Source: Cytophagales bacterium
Lineage (GTDB): Bacteria > Bacteroidota > Bacteroidia > Cytophagales > Cyclobacteriaceae
Direction of reading: 5' to 3'
NCBI GenBank assembly: GCA_003541895.1
Contig: DPLR01000380.1
Location: 1-5,689, forward strand
Length of the DNA stretch: 5,689 nt
This document shows, in pieces, positions 1 through 5,431 of this stretch (the stretch's first letter is position 1; each line of letters opens with the position of its first letter). A program made the translations under genes and the position numbers. The notes under the pieces were generated by a model. It was not told the DNA's origin. It did no database searches and saw only the letters and a list, made by a program, of their open reading frames with translations.

Positions 1-266
1 TGGGCGCTCAGCAAGGATTTCAGGTGGGGGATTACATCGGTGGTTGTTTCCCGCGTGTATTTTTCAATCCGTAATGTCCCATTTTCCTCGTCGGATTGCA
101 TAAGGGAAAGGATCCGCGCTGCCATCCCCTTCCCCTTCAGCCCTGCCAATTCACCGTCCCGACAAAGAAAGCCTTTGTATCTGTTGATTTTAAATACTTT
201 TCCCCTATAATACCAGGCAACGAACCAATAATTCCGGTCCCTGCGGTAGTGGATCGATCCTTTCAT
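1..266 (-). CDS. Tyrosine recombinase/phage-type integrase, N-terminal fragment (runs off left edge)
   Basis: The frame encodes 88 residues and is cut by the window edge, so only the N-terminal part is visible. It opens MKGSIHYRRDRNYWFVAWYY and continues through RGKVFKINRYKG to a segment ending VIPHLKSLLSA. This is the typical beginning of phage/island integrases: a small beta-rich arm-binding region, then the start of the SAM-like core-binding domain. The catalytic R-H-R-Y domain lies outside the window. I chose ATG 266 because family members start with a similar M-(K/R)-G-S-I motif. The frame is also open upstream with in-frame ATGs at 311 and 350, and none of the three has a clear Shine-Dalgarno. 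A good promoter sits at 316-344. Being divergent from the regulator and facing out, it probably marks one end of an integrated element (inference). Confidence 0.75.
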   Translation of the reverse strand, partial: MKGSIHYRRDRNYWFVAWYYRGKVFKINRYKGFLCRDGELAGLKGKGMAARILSLMQSDEENGTLRIEKYTRETTTDVIPHLKSLLSA

Positions 267-315
267 GCAGATTAGATTCTGTGGTGGCTTTAGCGCGCTC
301 GGATTTAGCATGGAT

Positions 316-344
316 ATTATACGAGCAAACGGCTTTTTTACCAA
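316..344 (-). promoter_or_regulatory. Sigma70-type promoter for the integrase
   Basis: On the minus strand TTGGTA (344-339) is followed after exactly 17 bases by a perfect TATAAT (321-316). The expected transcription start is near 309. This puts the ATG at 311 at or just before +1 and gives the ATG at 266 a leader of about 40 bases, which favours 266 as the start. The -35 box is one base from the palindrome at 346-367. Confidence 0.6.
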
Positions 345-345
345 C

Positions 346-367
346 TGCATTCCATTTTTGGAATGCA
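346..367. promoter_or_regulatory. Perfect inverted repeat, candidate operator between divergent genes
   Basis: The arms TGCATTCCA (346-354) and TGGAATGCA (359-367) are exact reverse complements separated by TTTT. The site lies between the start codons of the divergent integrase and regulator genes, next to the leftward -35 box and overlapping a possible rightward -35 box. Dimeric winged-helix repressors of the ArsR type bind such dyads, so it is a natural site for the product of the adjacent gene. An RNA hairpin is the alternative, but only a short, non-terminal T run follows on the plus strand. Confidence 0.55.
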
Positions 368-386
368 ATTTAGCCCGAAAGATTAC
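358..386 (+). promoter_or_regulatory. Weak candidate promoter for the ArsR-like regulator
   Basis: TTGGAA (358-363) and GATTAC (381-386) are separated by 17 bases. The -35 matches consensus at four positions and the -10 at only three, so this is tentative. If real, its -35 overlaps the right arm of the palindrome, as expected for autorepression. Confidence 0.25.
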
Positions 387-415
387 ACCACCGAAGAACC
401 CAGCCTCCTTTCCGT

Positions 416-901
416 ATGAAGAATAAGTTAATATTTTTTAGGGTTATGAATGCGCTTTCAGATAGCCGCAGAGTAAGGATATTGTGCATGCTCAATAAGA
501 AAATAATGTGCGTATCCGATATTCAGAAAGAGCTGCGCCGGAGTCAATCAGAGGTTTCAAAGCAACTTGCAGTTCTAAAGAGCGCCAAATTAGTTCACTC
601 CTTTAAATTCGATTATTGGGGGTATGGTCGCCCTGTATACTATTATTTGAACAAGGCAAAATATGTTCCCAAGAAATTCGATACTCAAACGATAAACCTT
701 GATCCATATAGCCTATTTGAATCACATTTTAATCTTTTTAAATCACCAAAAAGAAGCGACTATATCCCCTCTCGAATCGATAAAAATGTAGTCCATTTAT
801 TTGAGCGAAACCTCTGGTTGAGCTTTCTTTTTTCAAGAAACGATGAGTACAATTATGCCAGCGAACTTCTTAATTTACTGCGCCCTCATTTAGACTTCTA
901 A
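416..901 (+). CDS. ArsR-type winged-helix transcriptional regulator with C-terminal extension
   Basis: This 161-residue protein is probably a DNA-binding repressor. Residues 7-80 follow the ArsR/SmtB plan: MNALSDSRRVRILCML (11-26, matching the family's ALSDPTRLRIL), then MCVSDIQKEL (31-40), the recognition region RSQSEVSKQLAVLKSAKLV (42-60), and a wing ending GRPVYYYLNK (71-80). In metal-sensing members helix 3 carries CVC. Here it is C32-V-S34, so the classical metal site is incomplete and the inducer is probably not a thiophilic metal. Residues 81-161 are an aromatic, charged extension that I do not recognise; typical family members stop near 100 residues. ATG 416 gives the full first helix but lacks a Shine-Dalgarno. 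The position divergent from the integrase across a palindrome suggests control of excision or of itself. Confidence 0.8.
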   Translation: MKNKLIFFRVMNALSDSRRVRILCMLNKKIMCVSDIQKELRRSQSEVSKQLAVLKSAKLVHSFKFDYWGYGRPVYYYLNKAKYVPKKFDTQTINLDPYSLFESHFNLFKSPKRSDYIPSRIDKNVVHLFERNLWLSFLFSRNDEYNYASELLNLLRPHLDF

Positions 902-911
902 GAGCACTTTT

Positions 912-1682
912 TCAAATAATCGTAGGAAAAATAAATCTGTTTTTGTGACTTGGCTTTCTTTTGATACAATAGTTCTTCACTTCACACCATCTGCATGTTT
1001 CCCCTTCCCCTGTTGCGGGAAATTCACCAGCGGTCCATTTATCTACGAAGTTTTGAATTCGATTATTTATCCTGCCAAAGTCATCCTGCGAAAAATCAAT
1101 GTCTAAAAGCCTTTCCTCAACTCTGCGCATAACAGGCAAAAAGAAGGACAAACGAGAGGGATATCGATTCTTGGCTAACGTTAAGAGAAGCCCGTAAAAA
1201 ACTAGTTGGTCGGGATCAATCCATTTCTGATTATCTGACATCTTTGTCTCTAAAAGCCATGTGCCTCCATCAATTACAACATCTAACAAACCCTTGATAA
1301 CATGTTCACCTAAAAGAGATGCAGAGAGCCAGCTCTCAACTTGAAGGTTCTTTAATCTATCGATTCCATGGTACCTAACCGCTTCCATCAACATAGCCGC
1401 TTCAGCGATGACTCGGTTCCTCATTTTTTCTTTATCAGATGGATTCAACCAGCCGATATGTTTCTGGGCGACCAAGGTATCAAAAATTTTTGCCGCCATC
1501 TCCGGTTTCATACCGTCGCCGAACGAACTTTTGGCCCAAATCTCGAAAACTTTGTGCCCCGCTGTACCGCGAATGAATCTTCTCTCATCAGGTTTCTCCG
1601 GGCCTAATTTGTCTATCCTAATCAACTTTTGCTGATAGGGGCAGGCCTCATATGCCCTCATGAATGACCAGGAAACTTGCAT
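912..1682 (-). CDS. RecB/Cas4-like PD-(D/E)XK nuclease with Fe-S cysteine cluster
   Basis: The protein has 256 residues and is probably a DNA exonuclease or end-processing enzyme. The N-terminus has the WSFMRAYEACPYQQK pattern with C14. RGTAGHKVFE (38-47) supplies the H43 motif. GLLDVVIDGGTWLLETK (131-147) holds D134, E145 and K147, the PD-(D/E)XK core. QLVFY (159-163) gives the RecB-family QxxxY motif. C230, C233 and C239 near the C-terminus join C14 to form the four-cysteine 4Fe-4S signature of Cas4 and AddB. All catalytic residues are present. A clear AAGGAG (1693-1688) lies five bases before the ATG. No cas, add or helicase genes are nearby, so I call it a stand-alone nuclease of the kind found in phages and islands; whether it is Cas4 proper cannot be settled here. 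It converges on the regulator with a 10-base gap and no visible terminator. Confidence 0.85.
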   Translation of the reverse strand: MQVSWSFMRAYEACPYQQKLIRIDKLGPEKPDERRFIRGTAGHKVFEIWAKSSFGDGMKPEMAAKIFDTLVAQKHIGWLNPSDKEKMRNRVIAEAAMLMEAVRYHGIDRLKNLQVESWLSASLLGEHVIKGLLDVVIDGGTWLLETKMSDNQKWIDPDQLVFYGLLLTLAKNRYPSRLSFFLPVMRRVEERLLDIDFSQDDFGRINNRIQNFVDKWTAGEFPATGEGETCRWCEVKNYCIKRKPSHKNRFIFPTII

Positions 1683-1835
1683 TTTGACTCCTTTCTATTT
1701 CAGCAGAATTGATTTTAATTACTCAGAAGCGATTTTGATTCTCCAACCTTATCCCCTCCCTTCAGAGAGGACTATTTTGCTTCTCCTCGTCGATCTCCGT
1801 GCTTCAAAACACTATTTCGGATCTTCCTTCCCTGT
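1683..1835. other. Nuclease upstream region
   Basis: This stretch contains the nuclease ribosome-binding site (1688-1693) and AT-rich upstream DNA. No -35/-10 pair with good spacing was found on the minus strand. The plus-strand open frame across it (1660-1857) shows no recognisable protein and starts inside the nuclease gene, so I do not annotate it. Confidence 0.4.
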
Positions 1836-2030
1836 TCAGAAAGATTTAAGAAGTTGATGGAGTCTCGCCTCTTTCTTCCAAATTTCTTCCAAATGGAGCC
1901 ACTGAGCCTTTTCAATCATGTCTTTATATTTTAAGGGGATGTATATAATATCGACACCGGAGAGGTAAACGAGCGACAATCCGACTATTGTGTTTTTCTG
2001 GCCATTGGAAGGCAACACCAATAGATCCAA
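1836..2030 (-). pseudogene. Unrecognised 64-residue frame, probably a gene remnant
   Basis: This 64-codon frame starts at a TTG with no ribosome-binding site, and an in-frame TAA lies 15 bases upstream. The visible peptide has a hydrophobic middle (IVGLSLVYLSGVDIIYIPL) followed by a charged, probably helical tail (KAQWLHLEEIWKKEARLHQ). The amphipathic tail looks protein-like. The same frame also contains a plausible peptide (KKHLAQIVDRLKI) just before the upstream stop, which would fit a degraded gene. I do not recognise a family. It lies between the nuclease and the broken serine recombinase on the same strand. It could equally be a chance frame. Confidence 0.25.
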
Positions 2031-2098
2031 GACAAGAAATAATTAAATCTTTAGGCGATCAACGATCTGCGCGAGGTGCTTCTTTTCTTATCGAGCTG

Positions 2099-2725
2099 TC
2101 AGAATTCTGGGTTCACAGAAATTTCCCTAGTCTTGAGCCAATTGTAGAGAGTAGGCGATGTAACGCCATATTTCTGGGCAAGGTATGTCTTGCTTGACCC
2201 AGTCTTCAGCAAAGCAATAATTTCCTCCCTGTACTTGTCGAGGCTTGATTTACCCCTCCCTTTCGGTCTGCCGAGCATCACGCCTTCTTTTCTTGCCCGA
2301 GCTAACCCTTCTTTAGTCCGCTCGCTTATGAGATCTCTCTCGATCTCCGCGAAGAGACCGAACATCGTGATCATCACCTTGCTCTGAAGATCTTGCTTCC
2401 CGTTCAGCTTGATGTTTTCTTTTATGCAGATAAGAGAAACTTTCATCCTGATGAGCTGATCGACGATGTTTATAACCTGTCCGACCGACCTTCCAATCCT
2501 TGACAGCTCCGGTACGATGATGGTGTCTCCCTCCTTTAATACTCCGAGCAATTAATCTATTCTACGTTCCTTGGTGGATCTCCGGGAGCTGCACTCCACG
2601 TCGAACCATTGATCTACCCTCAGGTCCTCTCTATCGGTATATTGTCTAACAGCCAGTTCCTGAGCCTTGGTATTCTGGTCATCCGTGGACTTTCGTAGGT
2701 ACGCATAAACTGATGATTTCTGCAC
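2099..2725 (-). pseudogene. Serine recombinase (resolvase/invertase family) interrupted by an in-frame stop
   Basis: Read from GTG 2725, the frame gives 57 residues, a TAA at 2554-2552, then 150 more codons in the same frame ending at TGA. The first part holds the catalytic serine motif YLRKSTDDQ (S13, R11) and SSRRSTKERRID. The second has VPELSRIGRS and the long E-helix region FGLFAEIERDLISERT. It then has GRPKGRG and a C-terminal helix-turn-helix, KTYLAQKYGVTSPTLYNWL. About 208 codons is the normal size of Hin/Gin/TnpR recombinases. The flanking text RRID-stop-LLGVLKEGD suggests a lysine AAA changed to TAA. Upstream, GGGAAGGG (2737-2730) is a good ribosome-binding site and a strong promoter precedes it, so the gene was recently functional. 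The TTG after the stop could restart a product lacking the catalytic serine, but no Shine-Dalgarno supports this. Readthrough or a sequencing error are alternatives. Confidence 0.85.
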
Positions 2726-2771
2726 TTTGCCCTTCCCTGCTTTTAAATAAAAAGGCTATAACATACCGATT

Positions 2772-2800
2772 ATATTACTATTTTATAATGTTAAAGTCAA
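2772..2800 (-). promoter_or_regulatory. Sigma70-type promoter for the serine recombinase
   Basis: On the minus strand TTGACT (2800-2795) and TAATAT (2777-2772) are 17 bases apart, close to consensus. Transcription would start near 2765, leaving a leader of about 40 bases before the GTG at 2725. A TAACAT/ATGTTA inverted pair brackets this region, but its spacing does not match a standard resolvase crossover site. Confidence 0.55.
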
Positions 2801-2936
2801 GGATTTTCTTCTTTTTTCTTATTAAAAAAATACCTTCGTTTTTGTTAAATAGATCAACTATTGCAAGCCTGGTATGCTCTGGGATATCATCCGACGTATC
2901 AAAGAAACAGCGAAATTGTGATATTTTCATATTCAT
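2778..2936 (-). CDS. Possible small protein, 52 residues, unknown
   Basis: An ATG at 2936 opens a 52-codon frame ending in TAG at 2780-2778. It begins MNMKISQFRCFFDTSDDIPE, continues HTRLAIVDLF and ends in a lysine-rich, AT-driven tail (RKKKKILDFNIIK). The first 30 residues look like coding sequence; the tail may be chance reading of A-rich DNA. AAGGA upstream is about 14 bases from the ATG, too far for efficient initiation. The 3' end overlaps the recombinase promoter. It could be a small gene, a remnant, or nothing. Confidence 0.2.
   Translation of the reverse strand: MNMKISQFRCFFDTSDDIPEHTRLAIVDLFNKNEGIFLIRKKKKILDFNIIK
2889..2901 (+). repeat. 13-base direct repeat, left copy (ATCCGACGTATCA)
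   Basis: The identical 13-mer occurs again at 5538-5550 in the same orientation, so the two copies flank the TIR-glycosyltransferase pair. Read on the minus strand both copies encode DTSD preceded by an aromatic or cysteine residue and followed by a proline. One 13-base match in a window this size is not rare by chance, so its meaning is uncertain. Confidence 0.35.
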
Positions 2937-3169
2937 AATGATAGAACCGTTCCTTACTTAAGCCGGGTCGGCGGGATATGAATGAGAAGTTTTAAGCTAA
3001 AAGTCAAAAAATATTTTTTTAAAAAGGCAATAAACTAAGGGTTAACTAAATTTAATCCGTTGTATAGCAGAAATCAGTTTTTTTTGGCCCAGATAAAAGT
3101 AGAATCCAGTTTATTCAAAAAAGTTTTTCACGAATATCTTATTTTTTGCTCTAAAATTGTTTAACTTTT

Positions 3170-3198
3170 TTGATACGCTTGCGCCTTAATCATAAATG
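3170..3198 (+). promoter_or_regulatory. Weak candidate promoter for the TIR-glycosyltransferase pair
   Basis: TTGATA (3170-3175) is a good -35 box. With a 17-base spacer it meets only TAAATG, a poor -10; shorter spacers give CATAAA or ATAAAT. The short dyad at 3189-3200 overlaps it and could be an operator. The assignment rests on position and one good box. Confidence 0.2.
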
Positions 3199-3249
3199 AT
3201 CAGCGACAAAGTGCTTATTGTTGGTCTTAATAATATGGCAAAGAATACT

Positions 3250-3255
3250 AAGGAG
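3250..3255 (+). promoter_or_regulatory. Ribosome-binding site that sets the TIR gene start
   Basis: AAGGAG lies seven bases before the ATG at 3263. No such site precedes the in-frame ATG at 3218. The protein from 3263 begins directly with the first TIR beta strand (MRVFLSWSG), so 3263 is the start. Confidence 0.85.
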
Positions 3256-3262
3256 AACTGCA

Positions 3263-4414
3263 ATGAGGGTCTTTTTGAGCTGGTCGGGAAAATGTAGTCA
3301 CGAAATGGCCCTTGCACTGCGCAAATGGCTTCCAACTGTCATTCCAGGCGCAGAAATGTGGGTGTCAAGCAAGGACATAGGCGCTGGCCAACTCTGGGCC
3401 GACTCGCTATTTAAAGAGCTAAATCAATGCGATTTGGGGATCTTATGTCTAACAAAGGATCGGCTTAAATCGAAATGGTCACAGTGGATGCTATTTGAAG
3501 CCGGCGCCACGGCGATATCAATAAAAAAGAAAATTTTGATCCCATATTGCTTAGATTTATCAATTGATGAGCTAACAGAGGGACCTTTATCACTTTATCA
3601 AGCAAAGAAGGCGGACAAGCTTGGGACACGTGAAATGCTCGAGGCGCTTTGCAGAGCTACAAAAAAGAGCAACCTAACAATGGTCATGCAGTTATTTGAA
3701 AATCAATGGCCGCGTCTATCTAAGAAATTGAACAGCATTAAATTTAGAAATCCAAGCTCGTATGAGCTACTAAATGCGGTTTTTCCAGTAGGGCAGCTAG
3801 GATCAAGATTACCTTTTCAATGCTCACAAACCAAAGCAGAACGGAAAGGTTGTTCGCCTAAGACAATTCGAACTTACGTGCATTCGGCTGAGGTTATTGG
3901 CATTATTGAAATTTTAACTAAACTTATGGAATTTGGCGTATCGCTTGATTTATCTCATTTCAATGATCGTTTTATTGAGGATGAAAGACTCTTGCTTATT
4001 GGTGGAAGCAGGTATAATCCACGAACTGAAAATATTGTTAAAAACCTTAATCCGATTGAATGGAAAGAGCGTCAGAAAGGACGACATTCATTCTTTAGGA
4101 ATGTTAAAGATAAAAAACTTATATTTGATTGCCGCCATGGCGTAGATGGTAAAGTAACGAATGATTCCGGCGCGATTATTAAAATTTCTAATGAAACGCC
4201 AAAGCAAGATATTTTGTTTCTTATGGGAATTCATATGCATGGAACTCTGGGTGCGATAGAAGTTGCGCTAATGGAAGATTTTCAGAAACGGGTGCTTGAT
4301 AGTGGCTACAATTCTTTTATCCAGATGGTTAAGGTAGAGGTAGCAAAAGATGGGCTCACTGTACTTAAAAAAAAGTTTTATAAAGAGTCTTGGTTTTATC
4401 AACTCAATTTATGA
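3263..4414 (+). CDS. TIR-domain protein with large C-terminal domain, candidate immune effector
   Basis: This 383-residue soluble protein has no signal peptide or membrane segment. Residues 1-135 are a TIR_2-type domain: MRVFLSWSG (1-9), a long helix, WVSSKDIGAG (33-42), LGILCLTKD (58-66), and W72-S-Q-W75-M-L-F-E79-A-G-A. E79 occupies the place of the catalytic glutamate of NAD-cleaving TIR enzymes. Residues 136-225 form a linker including a cysteine-containing stretch. Residues 240-365 are a second domain with LLLIGGSRYNPRT (243-255), GAIIKIS (303-309) and LFLMGIHMHGTLGAIEVAL (318-336), whose GG...N..T and G.H..GT..A patterns resemble a recurring but unnamed fold known to me only from memory. 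In known systems TIR enzymes deplete NAD or make a signal when triggered; applying that here is inference. The stop is 23 bases before the next gene, so the two are probably co-transcribed. Confidence 0.8.
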   Translation: MRVFLSWSGKCSHEMALALRKWLPTVIPGAEMWVSSKDIGAGQLWADSLFKELNQCDLGILCLTKDRLKSKWSQWMLFEAGATAISIKKKILIPYCLDLSIDELTEGPLSLYQAKKADKLGTREMLEALCRATKKSNLTMVMQLFENQWPRLSKKLNSIKFRNPSSYELLNAVFPVGQLGSRLPFQCSQTKAERKGCSPKTIRTYVHSAEVIGIIEILTKLMEFGVSLDLSHFNDRFIEDERLLLIGGSRYNPRTENIVKNLNPIEWKERQKGRHSFFRNVKDKKLIFDCRHGVDGKVTNDSGAIIKISNETPKQDILFLMGIHMHGTLGAIEVALMEDFQKRVLDSGYNSFIQMVKVEVAKDGLTVLKKKFYKESWFYQLNL

Positions 4415-4437
4415 TAAAATTTTGAGGCACAACATCA

Positions 4438-5280
4438 ATGATAGCTATAATACCAGCTCTGCTTAGATCTTATGATGATGAAATGCGATTAAACTCGACA
4501 ATTTCTAAGCTCATAGATACTTCTATCTCGCAGTTTATAATATTTTCTCAATGCATTCGTCCAAAGCTTGAAAAATATTACAGTTTTAAAAATTTTAAAG
4601 TTTTACACTATGAACAACCTGCTACTAAATGGCGAGGAATTAGCGAAGCTCGTAAAGCTATCGGGCAAACTCAAGAACGAATAATACTTATAGATGCTGA
4701 TGATCCTTTTGAAGAATCAAGCTTAAGAAAATTTTGCAAATATGTAGCTCAATGTGATGCTGATTGCATTATTGGTCGCAGGGACGATATTAAGCTAAAT
4801 GCTGAGGATGAATTTAGTCTCTTTACCAGACTATTCATTGAAGTTTTTTCGAATACATTAGTTCTTGGACGTATTGGAGCGTTAAAACGCCTTATAAAAT
4901 TAGGGAAAGGACCTGATATACAGAGCGGTTTGTACGCAATATCCGGAGACATTTTTAATTCAATTGATTTGGGCTATGTGCAATCGTACGGAGGTGAGCT
5001 TGCTGTCTATTATCAGCTATCTATTAAAAATGCCGATGTAATAGAGTTTCCTATTGTTACAGCGCATAACAGCCCATCTTCATATCGGGTTAAACAAATT
5101 CTCAAGGAAATTTTGGATCTTCCATTTTTATTTTCGATTTCTGATGAGGAGGTTGAAATGGCGCTTCTTTGGGGGCCTAATATTTACGCTGACTTCTTAT
5201 CGGTTGATGCAAAACGATTTTATGAAAGCGAGATCCGCAGTCTTCTTTCTTCCATAGGCACTAAAAGGTTAGGTCATTAG
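4438..5280 (+). CDS. Glycosyltransferase-like protein (GT-A fold, family 2 type), partner of the TIR gene
   Basis: The protein has 280 residues and is predicted soluble. It starts with a beta strand, MIAIIPAL. The GT2-like pattern continues with GISEARKAIG (67-76), then RIILIDADDP (81-90), whose D86-A-D88-D89 is a DXD-type metal/nucleotide-sugar motif. PDIQSGLYAIS (159-169) and YGGELAVYYQL (184-194) match the acceptor and catalytic-acid region of family 2 enzymes, and ADVIEFPIV (199-207) matches the usual (D)VxEvPI segment. It therefore probably binds a nucleotide sugar, but donor and acceptor cannot be read. No C-terminal membrane helices are seen, unlike many cell-wall family 2 enzymes. GAGG (4424-4427) lies ten bases before the ATG. 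It follows the TIR gene by 23 bases, with no polysaccharide genes around, which suggests a role tied to the TIR protein. A nucleotidyltransferase with the same fold is an alternative. Confidence 0.65.
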   Translation: MIAIIPALLRSYDDEMRLNSTISKLIDTSISQFIIFSQCIRPKLEKYYSFKNFKVLHYEQPATKWRGISEARKAIGQTQERIILIDADDPFEESSLRKFCKYVAQCDADCIIGRRDDIKLNAEDEFSLFTRLFIEVFSNTLVLGRIGALKRLIKLGKGPDIQSGLYAISGDIFNSIDLGYVQSYGGELAVYYQLSIKNADVIEFPIVTAHNSPSSYRVKQILKEILDLPFLFSISDEEVEMALLWGPNIYADFLSVDAKRFYESEIRSLLSSIGTKRLGH

Positions 5281-5290
5281 AAATAACAAC

Positions 5291-5431
5291 TTGACATATT
5301 CCAAGAACGAAGTTTTCAATTATGAAACTGCAGATCTAGACACCGCCATTTTGAGTTATATTTTTGCTACATACCGACTTGCAGCTGAAGCAGAACGTTT
5401 GAAATATCCCTATAAATTCGACCGTAGCTAA
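5291..5431 (+). CDS. Possible small or remnant protein, 46 residues, unknown
   Basis: From a TTG at 5291 a 46-codon frame runs to TAA with a protein-like composition: NYETADLDTAILSYIFATYR, then LAAEAERLKYPYKFDRS. It has an alternating hydrophobic helix and a basic tail. It starts ten bases after the glycosyltransferase stop, so it could be a third operon gene, but no proper ribosome-binding site precedes the TTG. It may be the end of a degraded gene. I do not recognise it. Confidence 0.25.
   Translation: MTYSKNEVFNYETADLDTAILSYIFATYRLAAEAERLKYPYKFDRS

Larger units (their letters stand above)
2726..3262. other. AT-rich intergenic region upstream of the TIR gene
   Basis: About 540 bases between divergent genes, much richer in A and T than the genes to the left. 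It holds the recombinase promoter and a doubtful small minus-strand frame on the left. It also has a 14-base palindrome AAAAAATATTTTTT (3006-3019), homopolymer runs, and a small dyad ATCAT-aa-ATGAT (3189-3200). A weak rightward promoter is possible at 3170-3198. The plus-strand frame 2713-2961 is not convincing because it is mostly low-complexity Phe/Ile/Lys. I see no RNA gene or terminator. Confidence 0.5.

Noticed and set aside
1368..1635. Two plus-strand frames opposite the nuclease gene
   Set aside because: They are shadows of the nuclease, whose catalytic and cysteine motifs are all on the minus strand.
2739..2800. TAACAT/ATGTTA dyad near the recombinase promoter as a resolvase crossover site
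   Set aside because: Spacing and arm length do not match a typical 28-base subsite and no accessory subsites are visible.
2713..2961. 82-residue plus-strand frame
   Set aside because: It consists largely of Phe, Ile and Lys runs from AT-rich DNA and overlaps the 5' end and promoter of the serine recombinase on the other strand.
3006..3019. AAAAAATATTTTTT palindrome as a terminator or operator
   Set aside because: There is no GC-containing stem. It is explained by the AT-rich composition.
3218..3262. Upstream ATG extending the TIR protein by 15 residues
   Set aside because: There is no ribosome-binding site at 3218, whereas AAGGAG precedes 3263 with ideal spacing, and the TIR domain begins at 3263.
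3196..3297. A 33-codon frame (MISDKVLIVGLNN...) overlapping the TIR start
   Set aside because: It has no Shine-Dalgarno, is very short and overlaps the better-supported start. A coupling leader peptide is possible but unsupported.
4749..4952. Minus-strand frame inside the glycosyltransferase gene
   Set aside because: It is a shadow frame with no motifs; the plus-strand protein has clear GT-A motifs there.
5268..5274. GTTAGGT matching an integron core-site consensus at the end of the glycosyltransferase gene
   Set aside because: No paired core site with the palindromic structure of an attC site is found, so the 7-base match is likely chance.
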